Assembly: GCA_021777035.1 (NCBI GenBank)
Contig: JAIQZR010000097.1
Location: 1-53,728 of the forward strand
DNA: 53,728 nucleotides
Source of the DNA: Candidatus Scalindua sp.
GTDB lineage: Bacteria; Planctomycetota; Brocadiia; Brocadiales; Scalinduaceae
Direction: 5' to 3'
Part shown: piece after piece, positions 29,056 through 36,717 of the stretch
Layout of the letters: each line of letters opens with the position of its first letter
Position numbering within the stretch: the first letter of the stretch is position 1
The notes under the pieces: generated by a model
Databases searched by the model: none
What the model was told of the DNA's origin: nothing
What the model saw: the letters and a program-made list of their open reading frames with translations, nothing else
Position numbers and translations under genes: made by a program

Positions 29056-29357
29056 ATAATGAGTTGGCCCCGTGCTACTGTCTCTTCAGCTTCCTACAGT
29101 AATATGTAAGCTGAGGAATTAATTATATTTTCAATTATTCATATTAGAGGCTGGCTTTTTACAACTTAGTGGGTAGCAACTACTATAAGTAAAACAAGTT
29201 GCAGGAGTGAGCTTCTTCAGTATAAAGATTTTAAATATTGAACTGGTGTACCGCCAACATGCAAAACGCTTGTGAAGGATTTGAACATGCGGGTCGTTCT
29301 GATGGATATTGAAGATTGAAATAATATTGCAAACAAGGAGAGGAGTAGTTAACTCAT
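29056..29357. other. Intergenic region with one imperfect hairpin
   Basis: About 300 bases. TCAGCTT (29086-29092) can pair with AAGCTGA (29108-29114), but no T-run follows, so it is a poor terminator. No coding frame or promoter is supported. Confidence 0.35.
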
Positions 29358-30374
29358 TTGGAAGACTTTATTCCAAGAATCAAAAAATCAGGAGGGCAAG
29401 TATATCCTAAATTAATGTTGGCACGAATTTATTTTAAGAATGGAGACTATAGCAGGACAATTGCTGAATGTCGTAATGCTCTGGAAATAAATCCACGGAC
29501 ATCTTCCGCTCATTTGATGATTGCTTTAGCCTTTTATAAAGAAGGACATTACTCTGAAGCAGTAGCATCCTCTAAAATGGCGTTAAGTATCAATTTTAGT
29601 ATGTCAAAAGCTCATTTGTTGATAAGTAGTATATATAAGGAGCAAGGTAAATTGGCAGATGCAATCACTGAGTGCAAGATGGCAATAAACGCCAGTCCCA
29701 GGAATGCCTTATCTCATCTTTCTTTAGGAGAACTTTATCTTGGGCAAAATCTCTATGATGAGGCGGTTGATGCCTTACGTACTGCCGTAACGTTAAATAA
29801 AAAACTGACTAATGCGCGATACAAGATCGTCTATATTTATCTCAAACAGAGCAGGCAGACGGAAGCTGTTGAGGAATTAGAGAGAGCACTGAGGCTTAGT
29901 ACGGAAACTGCCAGATTACATATAATTCTTGGTGATATTTACATGGCACGTCAAAACCATTCAGAAGCGCTAATAGAGTATCAAAAAGAACTACGTCTTT
30001 TTCCACAATCGGCAGAAGCGTATCACAAATCTGGCGAGGCATATATAAAATTGGATCAGTATAAAGAGGCTATTACCGTACTGAACAAGGCGTTTCAAAT
30101 TAATCCTAAGCAGGCAGAATCAGCAGAACTGCTTGGTACAGTTTATTTAAAACTAGGCAAATTAAATAAGGCTTCCTTACACTATCGCTCAGCATTAAAA
30201 TTGAATTCTCAATTAGCTGAAGCACATGCCGGTTTGGGAAAAATCTATACGTTGCAAGAACATTATTCAAAAGCGGTATCCGAATATTATTCAGCTCTTA
30301 AGATTATTGGTTGTGGTAAATTAGACTTACCTGAACCATTAATAAAAAAAACTATTAGTTTTTCAGATAGTTAA
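29358..30374 (+). CDS. TPR protein 1 (nine repeats)
   Basis: 338 residues, start TTG with AGGAG 12 bases upstream. Nearly the whole chain is tetratricopeptide repeats of 34 residues. I count nine, each with the A/G-x-x-Y and late P marks (for example YFKNGDYSRTIAECRNALEI, YKEGHYSEAVASSKMAL). No signal peptide, membrane segment or enzyme domain is present. TPR arrays bind proteins, so it may hold the enzymes of this run together. It shares its design, though not obvious close identity, with the TPR protein two genes on. Confidence 0.85.
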   Translation: MEDFIPRIKKSGGQVYPKLMLARIYFKNGDYSRTIAECRNALEINPRTSSAHLMIALAFYKEGHYSEAVASSKMALSINFSMSKAHLLISSIYKEQGKLADAITECKMAINASPRNALSHLSLGELYLGQNLYDEAVDALRTAVTLNKKLTNARYKIVYIYLKQSRQTEAVEELERALRLSTETARLHIILGDIYMARQNHSEALIEYQKELRLFPQSAEAYHKSGEAYIKLDQYKEAITVLNKAFQINPKQAESAELLGTVYLKLGKLNKASLHYRSALKLNSQLAEAHAGLGKIYTLQEHYSKAVSEYYSALKIIGCGKLDLPEPLIKKTISFSDS

Positions 30375-30440
30375 AAAAAATTAATAGTAACTCATTATTA
30401 TTCTTATTAGTCATCTATTTAATTTTAGGGAGATTCTAAA

Positions 30441-31394
30441 TTGGTCAAATCAAAGGAGTTGAATCCAAAGCCGAAGAAGAGTGTAAGCAAACAGGTTTCG
30501 AAGCCGAAGAAGAGTGTAGGCAAACAGGTTTCACTGCTAGTAAAGAGTGTAGAGGAAAGGGATTCTAAAGCGAATAAGAAGGAAATGGGAGAATTGGTTC
30601 TAAACAGAAAAGGGCAATATGGTGGAAAACTTGGCGAAATAACAAAAACTCAAGGCGATACTAAACCAATATTCATGGAGTATTATGGCAACAGCGATTT
30701 AATTAATTGGGGCTATTGGTATGAGGATACCAAGGATCAAAAAGAAGCTTGTGGAAATCTGATGGAAGAGTTGTTGGCCTTTATACCTAAAAAAACAGGA
30801 AATATCCTGGATGTTGCGTCTGAAAATAGTTCTTCTTCACACTATTTATTAAAATATTTTAAGCCTGAAAAGATAACTGGTATTAGCACTTCCGGAACCC
30901 AACTGGAGATATATAAGAAAAAGTCACCTGGTAGTAAATTTCTATTGATGGAACCTACAAACCTTGATTTTAAAGAGGCTTCATTCGCAAATGTTATTTG
31001 CGTAGAAGGAGCACCTCGCTTCAGGACACGCAACAAGTTTATCGAGGAAGCCTATCGTGTTCTAAAACCGCGTGGTAAACTCATTCTTACAGACATAATG
31101 GCTAATCAAAACATTTTTAAAGAGGGAACACAATTTCCTAAGGAGAACTATTTGGAAAATATTGAATCATACCGTTCTCTCTTGAAAAAGATTGGATTCC
31201 GTAAAGTGGAGATTCGTGATGCACTCCACTCTTGTTGGAAAGGAATGTATTATAACTTTATGCGGTTCTTAAAAAAGAAGACTGAAGAGAGGGAATTAAG
31301 GTTTTTTGCATCAAAAATAATTAATAATAAACTTTTTATCTTTGATCAGAATTTATCCGGTTATTTGTTAATTGTTGCAGAAAAACCTGAGTAA
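30441..31394 (+). CDS. Methyltransferase-like protein with broken SAM loop
   Basis: 317 residues from a TTG preceded by AGGGAG. A basic N-terminal tail holds a duplicated KPKKSVxKQVS unit (residues 10-31). The main part matches the 26139 methyltransferase closely (YYGNSDLINWGYW, NLMEELLAFIPKKTGNILDV, FIEEAYRVLKP, KIGFRKVEIRD). The SAM loop is changed from DVACGKGATT to DVASENSSSS, and the PGG turn to PRG. Loss of the glycines suggests no SAM binding. It could be a non-catalytic partner of the intact copy, or a binding protein. It sits between the two TPR genes. Confidence 0.82.
   Translation: MVKSKELNPKPKKSVSKQVSKPKKSVGKQVSLLVKSVEERDSKANKKEMGELVLNRKGQYGGKLGEITKTQGDTKPIFMEYYGNSDLINWGYWYEDTKDQKEACGNLMEELLAFIPKKTGNILDVASENSSSSHYLLKYFKPEKITGISTSGTQLEIYKKKSPGSKFLLMEPTNLDFKEASFANVICVEGAPRFRTRNKFIEEAYRVLKPRGKLILTDIMANQNIFKEGTQFPKENYLENIESYRSLLKKIGFRKVEIRDALHSCWKGMYYNFMRFLKKKTEERELRFFASKIINNKLFIFDQNLSGYLLIVAEKPE
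30468..30533 (+). repeat. 33-bp direct repeat in the N-terminal tail
   Basis: Two adjacent 33-base units (30468-30500 and 30501-30533) differ at two positions by eye. They encode KPKKSVSKQVS and KPKKSVGKQVS. Confidence 0.85.
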
Positions 31395-31445
31395 ATAAAC
31401 ATTTTTAATCAATAAAAACAATTTGTTGAAAAAGGAGGATTTATA

Positions 31446-32510
31446 ATGAATGTCACCGATAAGTGGGTTCCTGGAATGACTAAGCAGGATGGTGGGAAGA
31501 TTGGAGGACACATTAAAGTTGCAATGAATTACCTAATGCAAAAGCGGCCTGATGAAGCAATTAAAGAAATTGATATGGCACTTGATGTGGAACCAAATAG
31601 TGCCATTGCTCGTACATTATTGGGGAGTGCTTACTATCAGCAAAATAAATTTGAGCAAGCGGTTGAAGAAGCGAAGGCTGTTCTATCAAGTGGCGGTAAC
31701 CAAATAGGCGCACATCTATTATTAGCAAAGATTTATTCTGAACAGTTGAGAGATTATGAAGCTGAGGCTGAATTACAAGCAGCATCACGCTTAAATCCAA
31801 ATCAACAACAGGGAAATAGGATTAGATCGCAGTTAGCAAGGATATACAGTAAGCAAAAGAAATATGACAAAGCGGAGAATGAATATCAGATCATGGTTGA
31901 GAATAATCCGAAAATGAAAATGGTACAAATGTCTCTCGCTAAAACATATATTATGCAGGAAAAATATGAGGATGCTATTCGCGAACTTAAGGGCATTTTG
32001 GAAAATAATCCTGAGTGGCATAATGTGCGTCGAATGCTAGGTAATGTGTATTTTAGACAGAAAAGATATGATGATGCATCTGCTGAGATTAGGATGTACT
32101 TGGACAGTACTAATAAAGCGGAAGATAGCAAGAAGCCCGGCTTATTTAAACGCCGTTCACCGCAAAAGGGATATGCACATTTTGTTTTGGGTTGCATTTG
32201 TATGGAGCAAGGCAATTATGGTGAAGCCATAAAGGAACTCCGTTTCGCCCTACAACAAAATCAACGTATGGCTATTGCTCATCAAAAAATAGGTAATATC
32301 CTTTTTGAGCAAGGCGATATACATAATTCAATTGTTGAGTTCAAAGCTGCGATAACATTGCAGCCACGTTCAGGATCTGCTTACGTGGATCTTGGTCATG
32401 CGTTTGTTAAGGCACGTAAAGAAGATGAAGCTATTGAAGCATACGAGAAAGCGCTGAAGATTAATCCTGAGTTAGAAGAGGCCCAGACGGCATTGGACAA
32501 ACTAAAGTAA
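31446..32510 (+). CDS. TPR protein 2 (about nine repeats with a basic insert)
   Basis: 354 residues with a strong AAAGGAGG ribosome site. Tetratricopeptide repeats cover the chain. I count about nine, including a classic last unit (YVDLGHAFVKARKEDEAIEA). A basic insert KKPGLFKRRSPQK breaks the pattern between repeats six and seven. There is no signal peptide. As the last gene of the long run it is likely a scaffold or adaptor. The strong ribosome site suggests it is made in larger amounts than its neighbours. Confidence 0.87.
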   Translation: MNVTDKWVPGMTKQDGGKIGGHIKVAMNYLMQKRPDEAIKEIDMALDVEPNSAIARTLLGSAYYQQNKFEQAVEEAKAVLSSGGNQIGAHLLLAKIYSEQLRDYEAEAELQAASRLNPNQQQGNRIRSQLARIYSKQKKYDKAENEYQIMVENNPKMKMVQMSLAKTYIMQEKYEDAIRELKGILENNPEWHNVRRMLGNVYFRQKRYDDASAEIRMYLDSTNKAEDSKKPGLFKRRSPQKGYAHFVLGCICMEQGNYGEAIKELRFALQQNQRMAIAHQKIGNILFEQGDIHNSIVEFKAAITLQPRSGSAYVDLGHAFVKARKEDEAIEAYEKALKINPELEEAQTALDKLK

Positions 32511-32682
32511 TATGGGACTTCGAATATATTACCTTGATTAAAGCAATTTTATTATCTGCTAAATCTAATCAACTGAGAAAACTATATTATTGTTTTAACG
32601 ACGGTTAGAAATAAAAAACAGTTGAGAAGTCCTGATGTTATCTCGAAAGCATGAAAACAAGCCTCTCTCTCATTTCTCCATC

Positions 32683-32719
32683 CACCCCCCCCTTTTTTTT
32701 TTATAGGGGGGGGGGGGTG
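32683..32719 (+). terminator. Homopolymer hairpin C8-T10-ATA-G12
   Basis: C8 (32685-32692), T10 (32693-32702), ATA, G12 (32706-32717). With the flanking CA and TG, a 10-bp stem forms around a T-rich loop. The position between the end of the long run and a new promoter fits a transcription stop or insulator, but the T-run lies in the loop and not after the stem. The long G-run could also form a G-quadruplex or slip in length. Confidence 0.45.
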
Positions 32720-32727
32720 TAAATACG

Positions 32728-32755
32728 TTTACAAAAATATGGAAATTGTTATAAT
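32728..32755 (+). promoter_or_regulatory. Strong predicted sigma70-type promoter, nearly leaderless
   Basis: TTTACA (32728-32733), 16 bases, then a perfect TATAAT (32750-32755). The ATG of the HlyD-type gene is at 32765, only 9 bases after the -10 box, so transcription would begin almost at the start codon. No ribosome site is present. Confidence 0.6.
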
Positions 32756-32764
32756 GCGGCGACT

Positions 32765-34996
32765 ATGAATGATTTACCTACACTCTGCTCAGATCTGGAA
32801 ATTATCACAAAAGATAATAAGAAAGATCCTCGTTCGTATCTCATCAGGAAAACTGACTCTGGTGAGGTTTATGAGTTAAAAAATGAGGATTTCTTTCTTT
32901 GTAATCTTTTTAACGGTCAAAACTCTCTTTCCGAAATTAAATCTCAGTTTGCAGACCGTTTTAACGTCAGTATCAATTCAGACCAACTTAAGGCATTCAT
33001 AAATCAGCTTGATGGAGAAGGACTTTTAATAAAAAGTGCCATTAAGTCACCATTTTTATCCATTCTTTCTCCGAATCATTCTTCCGAGAGCCGGAAGGAG
33101 TGGAATCTGTTTGATCCGGATAAACTGGTAATGTTATTGTATGCCAATTTCAGATGGTGTTATACAAAGGCGTTTGTAATAACTTCTGCTACTCTTTTTT
33201 TTCTGGCGTTTTGTGTACTGCTCAATAATTTTACAGTTTTTTTAAAAGAGTTGAAATATTTTACGAGTAGCTTGACAGTCGGATATCTATTCTTTGTTAC
33301 ATACTTGATATTCAACATTCCGTCTCAAATTGTTCAAGGAATTACGATTACTCACTACGGTGGTCATGCTAGAGGCTTTGGAGTAAGGTTGTTGTTTGAT
33401 ATTATACCGAGATTTTATTGTAAAATAAGTTGGAAGGATATACATAGTAAATCAGATCGGTTTTGGATCCTATTCTCTCCCTCGTATTATGCATTTCTAA
33501 CAGCGAGTGTGGGGATGCTAAGTTGGAAAATTATCTCGCCAGGACTTGGTCTTCATAAATTTGGGATAATGCTTGTCGCTATTGGGACAATCCAGGCGGT
33601 TGTAAGAATTAATGTATTGTGGCCGTCAGATGCTTCTCAGATTTTATCAAATATGCTTGGAATTCGATCTTTCCAAAAGCGTTCAATTGCAGTTGCCAGA
33701 TCCTGGTTGCTTTTCCAACCGCTTCCTGAACCACTTACATCAAGAAACAAACAGCTATTCAAATGGTATGGGTTACTTGCAGGTTGTGTAATATTCATTA
33801 CTATTGTGGCAGTAGTGTGTTTTCTTAGTCGGCTGCTAATATATCATTTTAATGGAATTGGAGCGTTAATCCTACTCTTAATAGTAACAATATCATATCG
33901 TAAGAGGGTTTTTCCGCAGCTTAAACGGCTAGAGGCGTTGCAATGGATATCAAAGAAAGGTGGAAATGCTGGATTTGTTAACAGGAATATCCTGCGCTGG
34001 ATTTTGATTACGGTGGCAATCTTACTTTTATTTGTTCCTTACCCTTACAAATCAGGAGGTTTTTTCAGGTTTCTTCCGATTGAACGTATTGAGTTGAGTG
34101 CTCAGGTTGCAGGGGAAGTAAAAAGTGTATTGGTCAAGGAAGGTGAGTGGGTAGAGGAAGGTCAAGTGATTGCGCTTCTAGACATTAGAGAGCATCAAAA
34201 GAATGTCGATATTATTTTTGCAGATCTTGGAAAAGCCGAAGCCGATTTGCACTTAATGGAAGCAGGTCCTAAATTAGAGGAAATTGTAAAAGCAAGACAA
34301 CAAGTGTCTGCGGCCCTTAAACGTTATGAATACAGTAGCCGTGAGGCCGTGAGGTTTAAGGAGTTATTCGAATCTGATATTATCTCTGAAAATGAGTTTT
34401 TAACTGCAGCCAAGACGGCTGACGTAGATGCTGAAAATCTAGAGGTATCAAAAAGCCATTTGGAACTGATAAAGAGTGGTGCACGTTCTGAAGAGATAGA
34501 GGCCCAGGAGTCAATAATACGTGATCTTGAAACGAAACTACGTTATTACCAGGGAAATGTATCACTTACCAAATTAATTGCCCCGATAACTGGCCAAATT
34601 GTGACACCTTACATTAAGACCAAGGTTGGAAAAATTTTGGAAGCAGGTGATCTCTTTGCCATCATCCAAGATACGAGATCAATTCTGGCAGAAATCCAAC
34701 TTCCGGAATCAGATATAAGCGAGGTAAAAATCGGCGCTAGAGTAAAGGTAAGGCCATGGGCTTATCCGACCAGGTTTTTTTATGGTGAGGTTGTATCAAT
34801 TGCACCAAAAGTCGATGAGGCAGATTTTGGGAAAGTAGTTCGTGTATTGACAGAGATCCCAAATCATAACCTTGAATTAAAACCGGATATGACGGGCGAA
34901 GCCAAAATAGAAGGAGAATGGAAGCTCTTTATAGTTGCTTTTACAAGGCCTATTGTGCGGTTCTTTACTGTCGAAATTTGGTCATGGTTCCCATAG
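32765..34996 (+). CDS. PqqD-like / M50-like membrane region / HlyD adaptor fusion
   Basis: 743 residues. Residues about 20-95 resemble the PqqD-type winged-helix domain (DSGEVYELKNEDFFLCNLFN). About seven membrane helices follow (roughly 135-430). The segment SQIVQGITITHYGGHARGFG aligns with the zinc motif region of M50 site-2 proteases, but HExxH is gone and only the following H-x-x-G-G-x part remains, so it is unlikely to cut peptides. From about 440 comes a membrane-fusion (HlyD) part with a split biotinyl-lipoyl motif (AQVAGEVKSVLVKEGEWVEEG), a coiled coil and a beta barrel. It probably serves in export or sensing at the cytoplasmic membrane. No pump or ABC gene is in the window. Confidence 0.83.
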   Translation: MNDLPTLCSDLEIITKDNKKDPRSYLIRKTDSGEVYELKNEDFFLCNLFNGQNSLSEIKSQFADRFNVSINSDQLKAFINQLDGEGLLIKSAIKSPFLSILSPNHSSESRKEWNLFDPDKLVMLLYANFRWCYTKAFVITSATLFFLAFCVLLNNFTVFLKELKYFTSSLTVGYLFFVTYLIFNIPSQIVQGITITHYGGHARGFGVRLLFDIIPRFYCKISWKDIHSKSDRFWILFSPSYYAFLTASVGMLSWKIISPGLGLHKFGIMLVAIGTIQAVVRINVLWPSDASQILSNMLGIRSFQKRSIAVARSWLLFQPLPEPLTSRNKQLFKWYGLLAGCVIFITIVAVVCFLSRLLIYHFNGIGALILLLIVTISYRKRVFPQLKRLEALQWISKKGGNAGFVNRNILRWILITVAILLLFVPYPYKSGGFFRFLPIERIELSAQVAGEVKSVLVKEGEWVEEGQVIALLDIREHQKNVDIIFADLGKAEADLHLMEAGPKLEEIVKARQQVSAALKRYEYSSREAVRFKELFESDIISENEFLTAAKTADVDAENLEVSKSHLELIKSGARSEEIEAQESIIRDLETKLRYYQGNVSLTKLIAPITGQIVTPYIKTKVGKILEAGDLFAIIQDTRSILAEIQLPESDISEVKIGARVKVRPWAYPTRFFYGEVVSIAPKVDEADFGKVVRVLTEIPNHNLELKPDMTGEAKIEGEWKLFIVAFTRPIVRFFTVEIWSWFP

Positions 34997-35069
34997 TAGG
35001 CCAGCTTGGCTTCTGTTGTGGCAAGAACAGTTTATATGTGGAACAATACACTGAATTATCATGTTCATA

Positions 35070-35984
35070 TTACTTATAGCCAAAAGACCTTGCCATAGAC
35101 AGGATCTCATCCTTAAAGCCACTTTCATCTACACGCCAGGGTAAGGATCCTTTTAATGTGCTTTCAGTAATTTTTTTAAAGCGAAAATGTGGAGATTTTA
35201 AAAAATCTACACCGTTACCAAACAGTGCTCCAGGGGGCCCTATACAGGCATAAGAAGAGTTTTCAGGATGCATCATCTCCTCAATGGCTTCCTTGTCTAC
35301 TGCCACATTTAACCATTCACAAATTGCTTTTAGATAGGCTTTTGGATTACTAAGCAGATCTTCTCCCAGTAATCGCTTTTTACGCTTAGCAGGGATTTTC
35401 GATAGGAAATCATCGATTCTCTTTTGATAATAATACCAACTAATTTGAGGGTCTAGACAAGGTGGGTCTGCTGAATAGTCAATAGAGTCCATTTTTATAC
35501 ACATAATTCCACTAAACATGCTCATCATTGATTCTCCTTGCGTTTTTGGATGCCTCAAAAGATGAATATAATATGCGTTTGGAAATGCTGCTTCTATGCG
35601 ATCAAGGTTTTCTTCGTTTTCAGAATAAGCTGGACTTTTATCTACGATACGTAATGGTTTCACCTTTTGCTGTAACTCATGGTAAATCTTTGTCGTTGTT
35701 ATATTCTCTCTATCTGAAATCCATTGATCTGCTTTTGCTATCGAATCAATTGTCTGGTTTTCCATGTACAACTGTGCGATTGTACGTAAGAGACCGTGTT
35801 TCTGGATATCTCTTGAGTTAGTGGCTATATAATCATCAAGCAATTCCTTTAAGGTGTCTGCGGCGAATAGATTAAGTTCTGGGACTCCATAGGTTTGAGG
35901 ATGTTGCCCTATCATAGCGCAGACAATAGATGAAAATGACCTTGGTGACCCCAAGATAAATAGCGGTTGTACTGGATTTTTCAT
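35070..35984 (-). CDS. Sulfotransferase-family protein
   Basis: 304 residues from the ATG at 35984; a TTG four codons earlier is also open. The N-terminus has the PAPS 5'-phosphosulfate loop G-S-P-R-S-F-S-S after strand LFILG. Later, YIHLLRHPKTQGESMMSMF gives the 3'-phosphate-binding Arg and Ser. Length and pattern fit the sulfotransferases that act on small molecules or PKS products, where the enzyme may also help release a chain. It is the only minus-strand gene among the accessory genes between 1471 and 40102 and points away from the ACP cassette that follows. Confidence 0.83.
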   Translation of the reverse strand: MKNPVQPLFILGSPRSFSSIVCAMIGQHPQTYGVPELNLFAADTLKELLDDYIATNSRDIQKHGLLRTIAQLYMENQTIDSIAKADQWISDRENITTTKIYHELQQKVKPLRIVDKSPAYSENEENLDRIEAAFPNAYYIHLLRHPKTQGESMMSMFSGIMCIKMDSIDYSADPPCLDPQISWYYYQKRIDDFLSKIPAKRKKRLLGEDLLSNPKAYLKAICEWLNVAVDKEAIEEMMHPENSSYACIGPPGALFGNGVDFLKSPHFRFKKITESTLKGSLPWRVDESGFKDEILSMARSFGYK

Positions 35985-35996
35985 TGTATTTATCAA

Positions 35997-36440
35997 CCTA
36001 TTACGCGGTAATCATGATGTATGTTATAATTGCCGGTTTCGAGAACGCGTGAGTCATCAGCTACACCGAGCTCCAGTATACTAATATCTAAATCAATTGT
36101 CCAATAAACCATTTTTTAATGAGTAAATAGTTTAACTGAAAGGACGTGGGTTTCTAAGATATAACTAAACTCACAATAAAAATCCTAGTACTAGTATCTG
36201 CCCATCTGGGTCCGGACTGTGTGCTTATCCTACTAAGTTATTCTATTGACTGTTAGATTATTTACTATTGAAGTTTAATATTGATTTCTGTAGTATCGCT
36301 TTTGCACGATTAAAGTCCTCAGCACATTTTGACCGGGGACAACAGCGATCAATATTTGGTTTTTAAAAAGTCAAAAAACCTAGCCGAATTTAGTGTAGTT
36401 GATCACAAAGAACGCGAGAAGGGATTTTAAATAAAAAAAA
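35997..36440. other. Divergent intergenic region
   Basis: About 440 bases between the minus-strand sulfotransferase and the plus-strand ACP. No coding frame is supported. One candidate plus-strand promoter is given separately. Confidence 0.4.
36268..36296 (+). promoter_or_regulatory. Candidate promoter for the ACP-condensation-FkbH cassette
   Basis: TTGAAG (36268-36273), 17 bases, TAGTAT (36291-36296). Both boxes are reasonable sigma70 matches, and the spacing is ideal. The leader to the ACP start would be about 150 bases. Confidence 0.35.
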
Positions 36441-36698
36441 TTGGAGTTTGAGGTGGATGCGAATTTACGAGAACTCTTGGAAAGTATCCTTGGCAATTGT
36501 CAAGAGCTAAAGCTCAATAGTAGCTACGAAACTATTCCTCAGTGGGATTCGCTGGCTCAAGTAAATATAACTGCGGGATTGGAGGACATGTATAGTATCA
36601 GTCTTACAATTGACGAAATAGCTGAACTCAAAAGCGTTACATCAATCATTGCCACTTTGGAGAAGCATGGCGTTGTCTTGAAACCGGAATCAAAATAA
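36441..36698 (+). CDS. Small acyl/peptidyl carrier protein
   Basis: 85 residues from a TTG. A GTG at 36453 is also possible and has GGAG 6 bases upstream. The motif Q-W-D-S-L-A-Q-V marks the phosphopantetheine serine of a carrier protein. The following SLTIDEIAELKSV helix is typical of the ACPs paired with FkbH proteins. The gene sits directly before a condensation-type acyltransferase and an FkbH gene, so it is likely the carrier for a glyceryl-type unit. It would need a PPTase; the one fused to synthase B is the only candidate in this window. Confidence 0.82.
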   Translation: MEFEVDANLRELLESILGNCQELKLNSSYETIPQWDSLAQVNITAGLEDMYSISLTIDEIAELKSVTSIIATLEKHGVVLKPESK

Positions 36699-36717
36699 TT
36701 CGGGAAGCGTCTATAAT

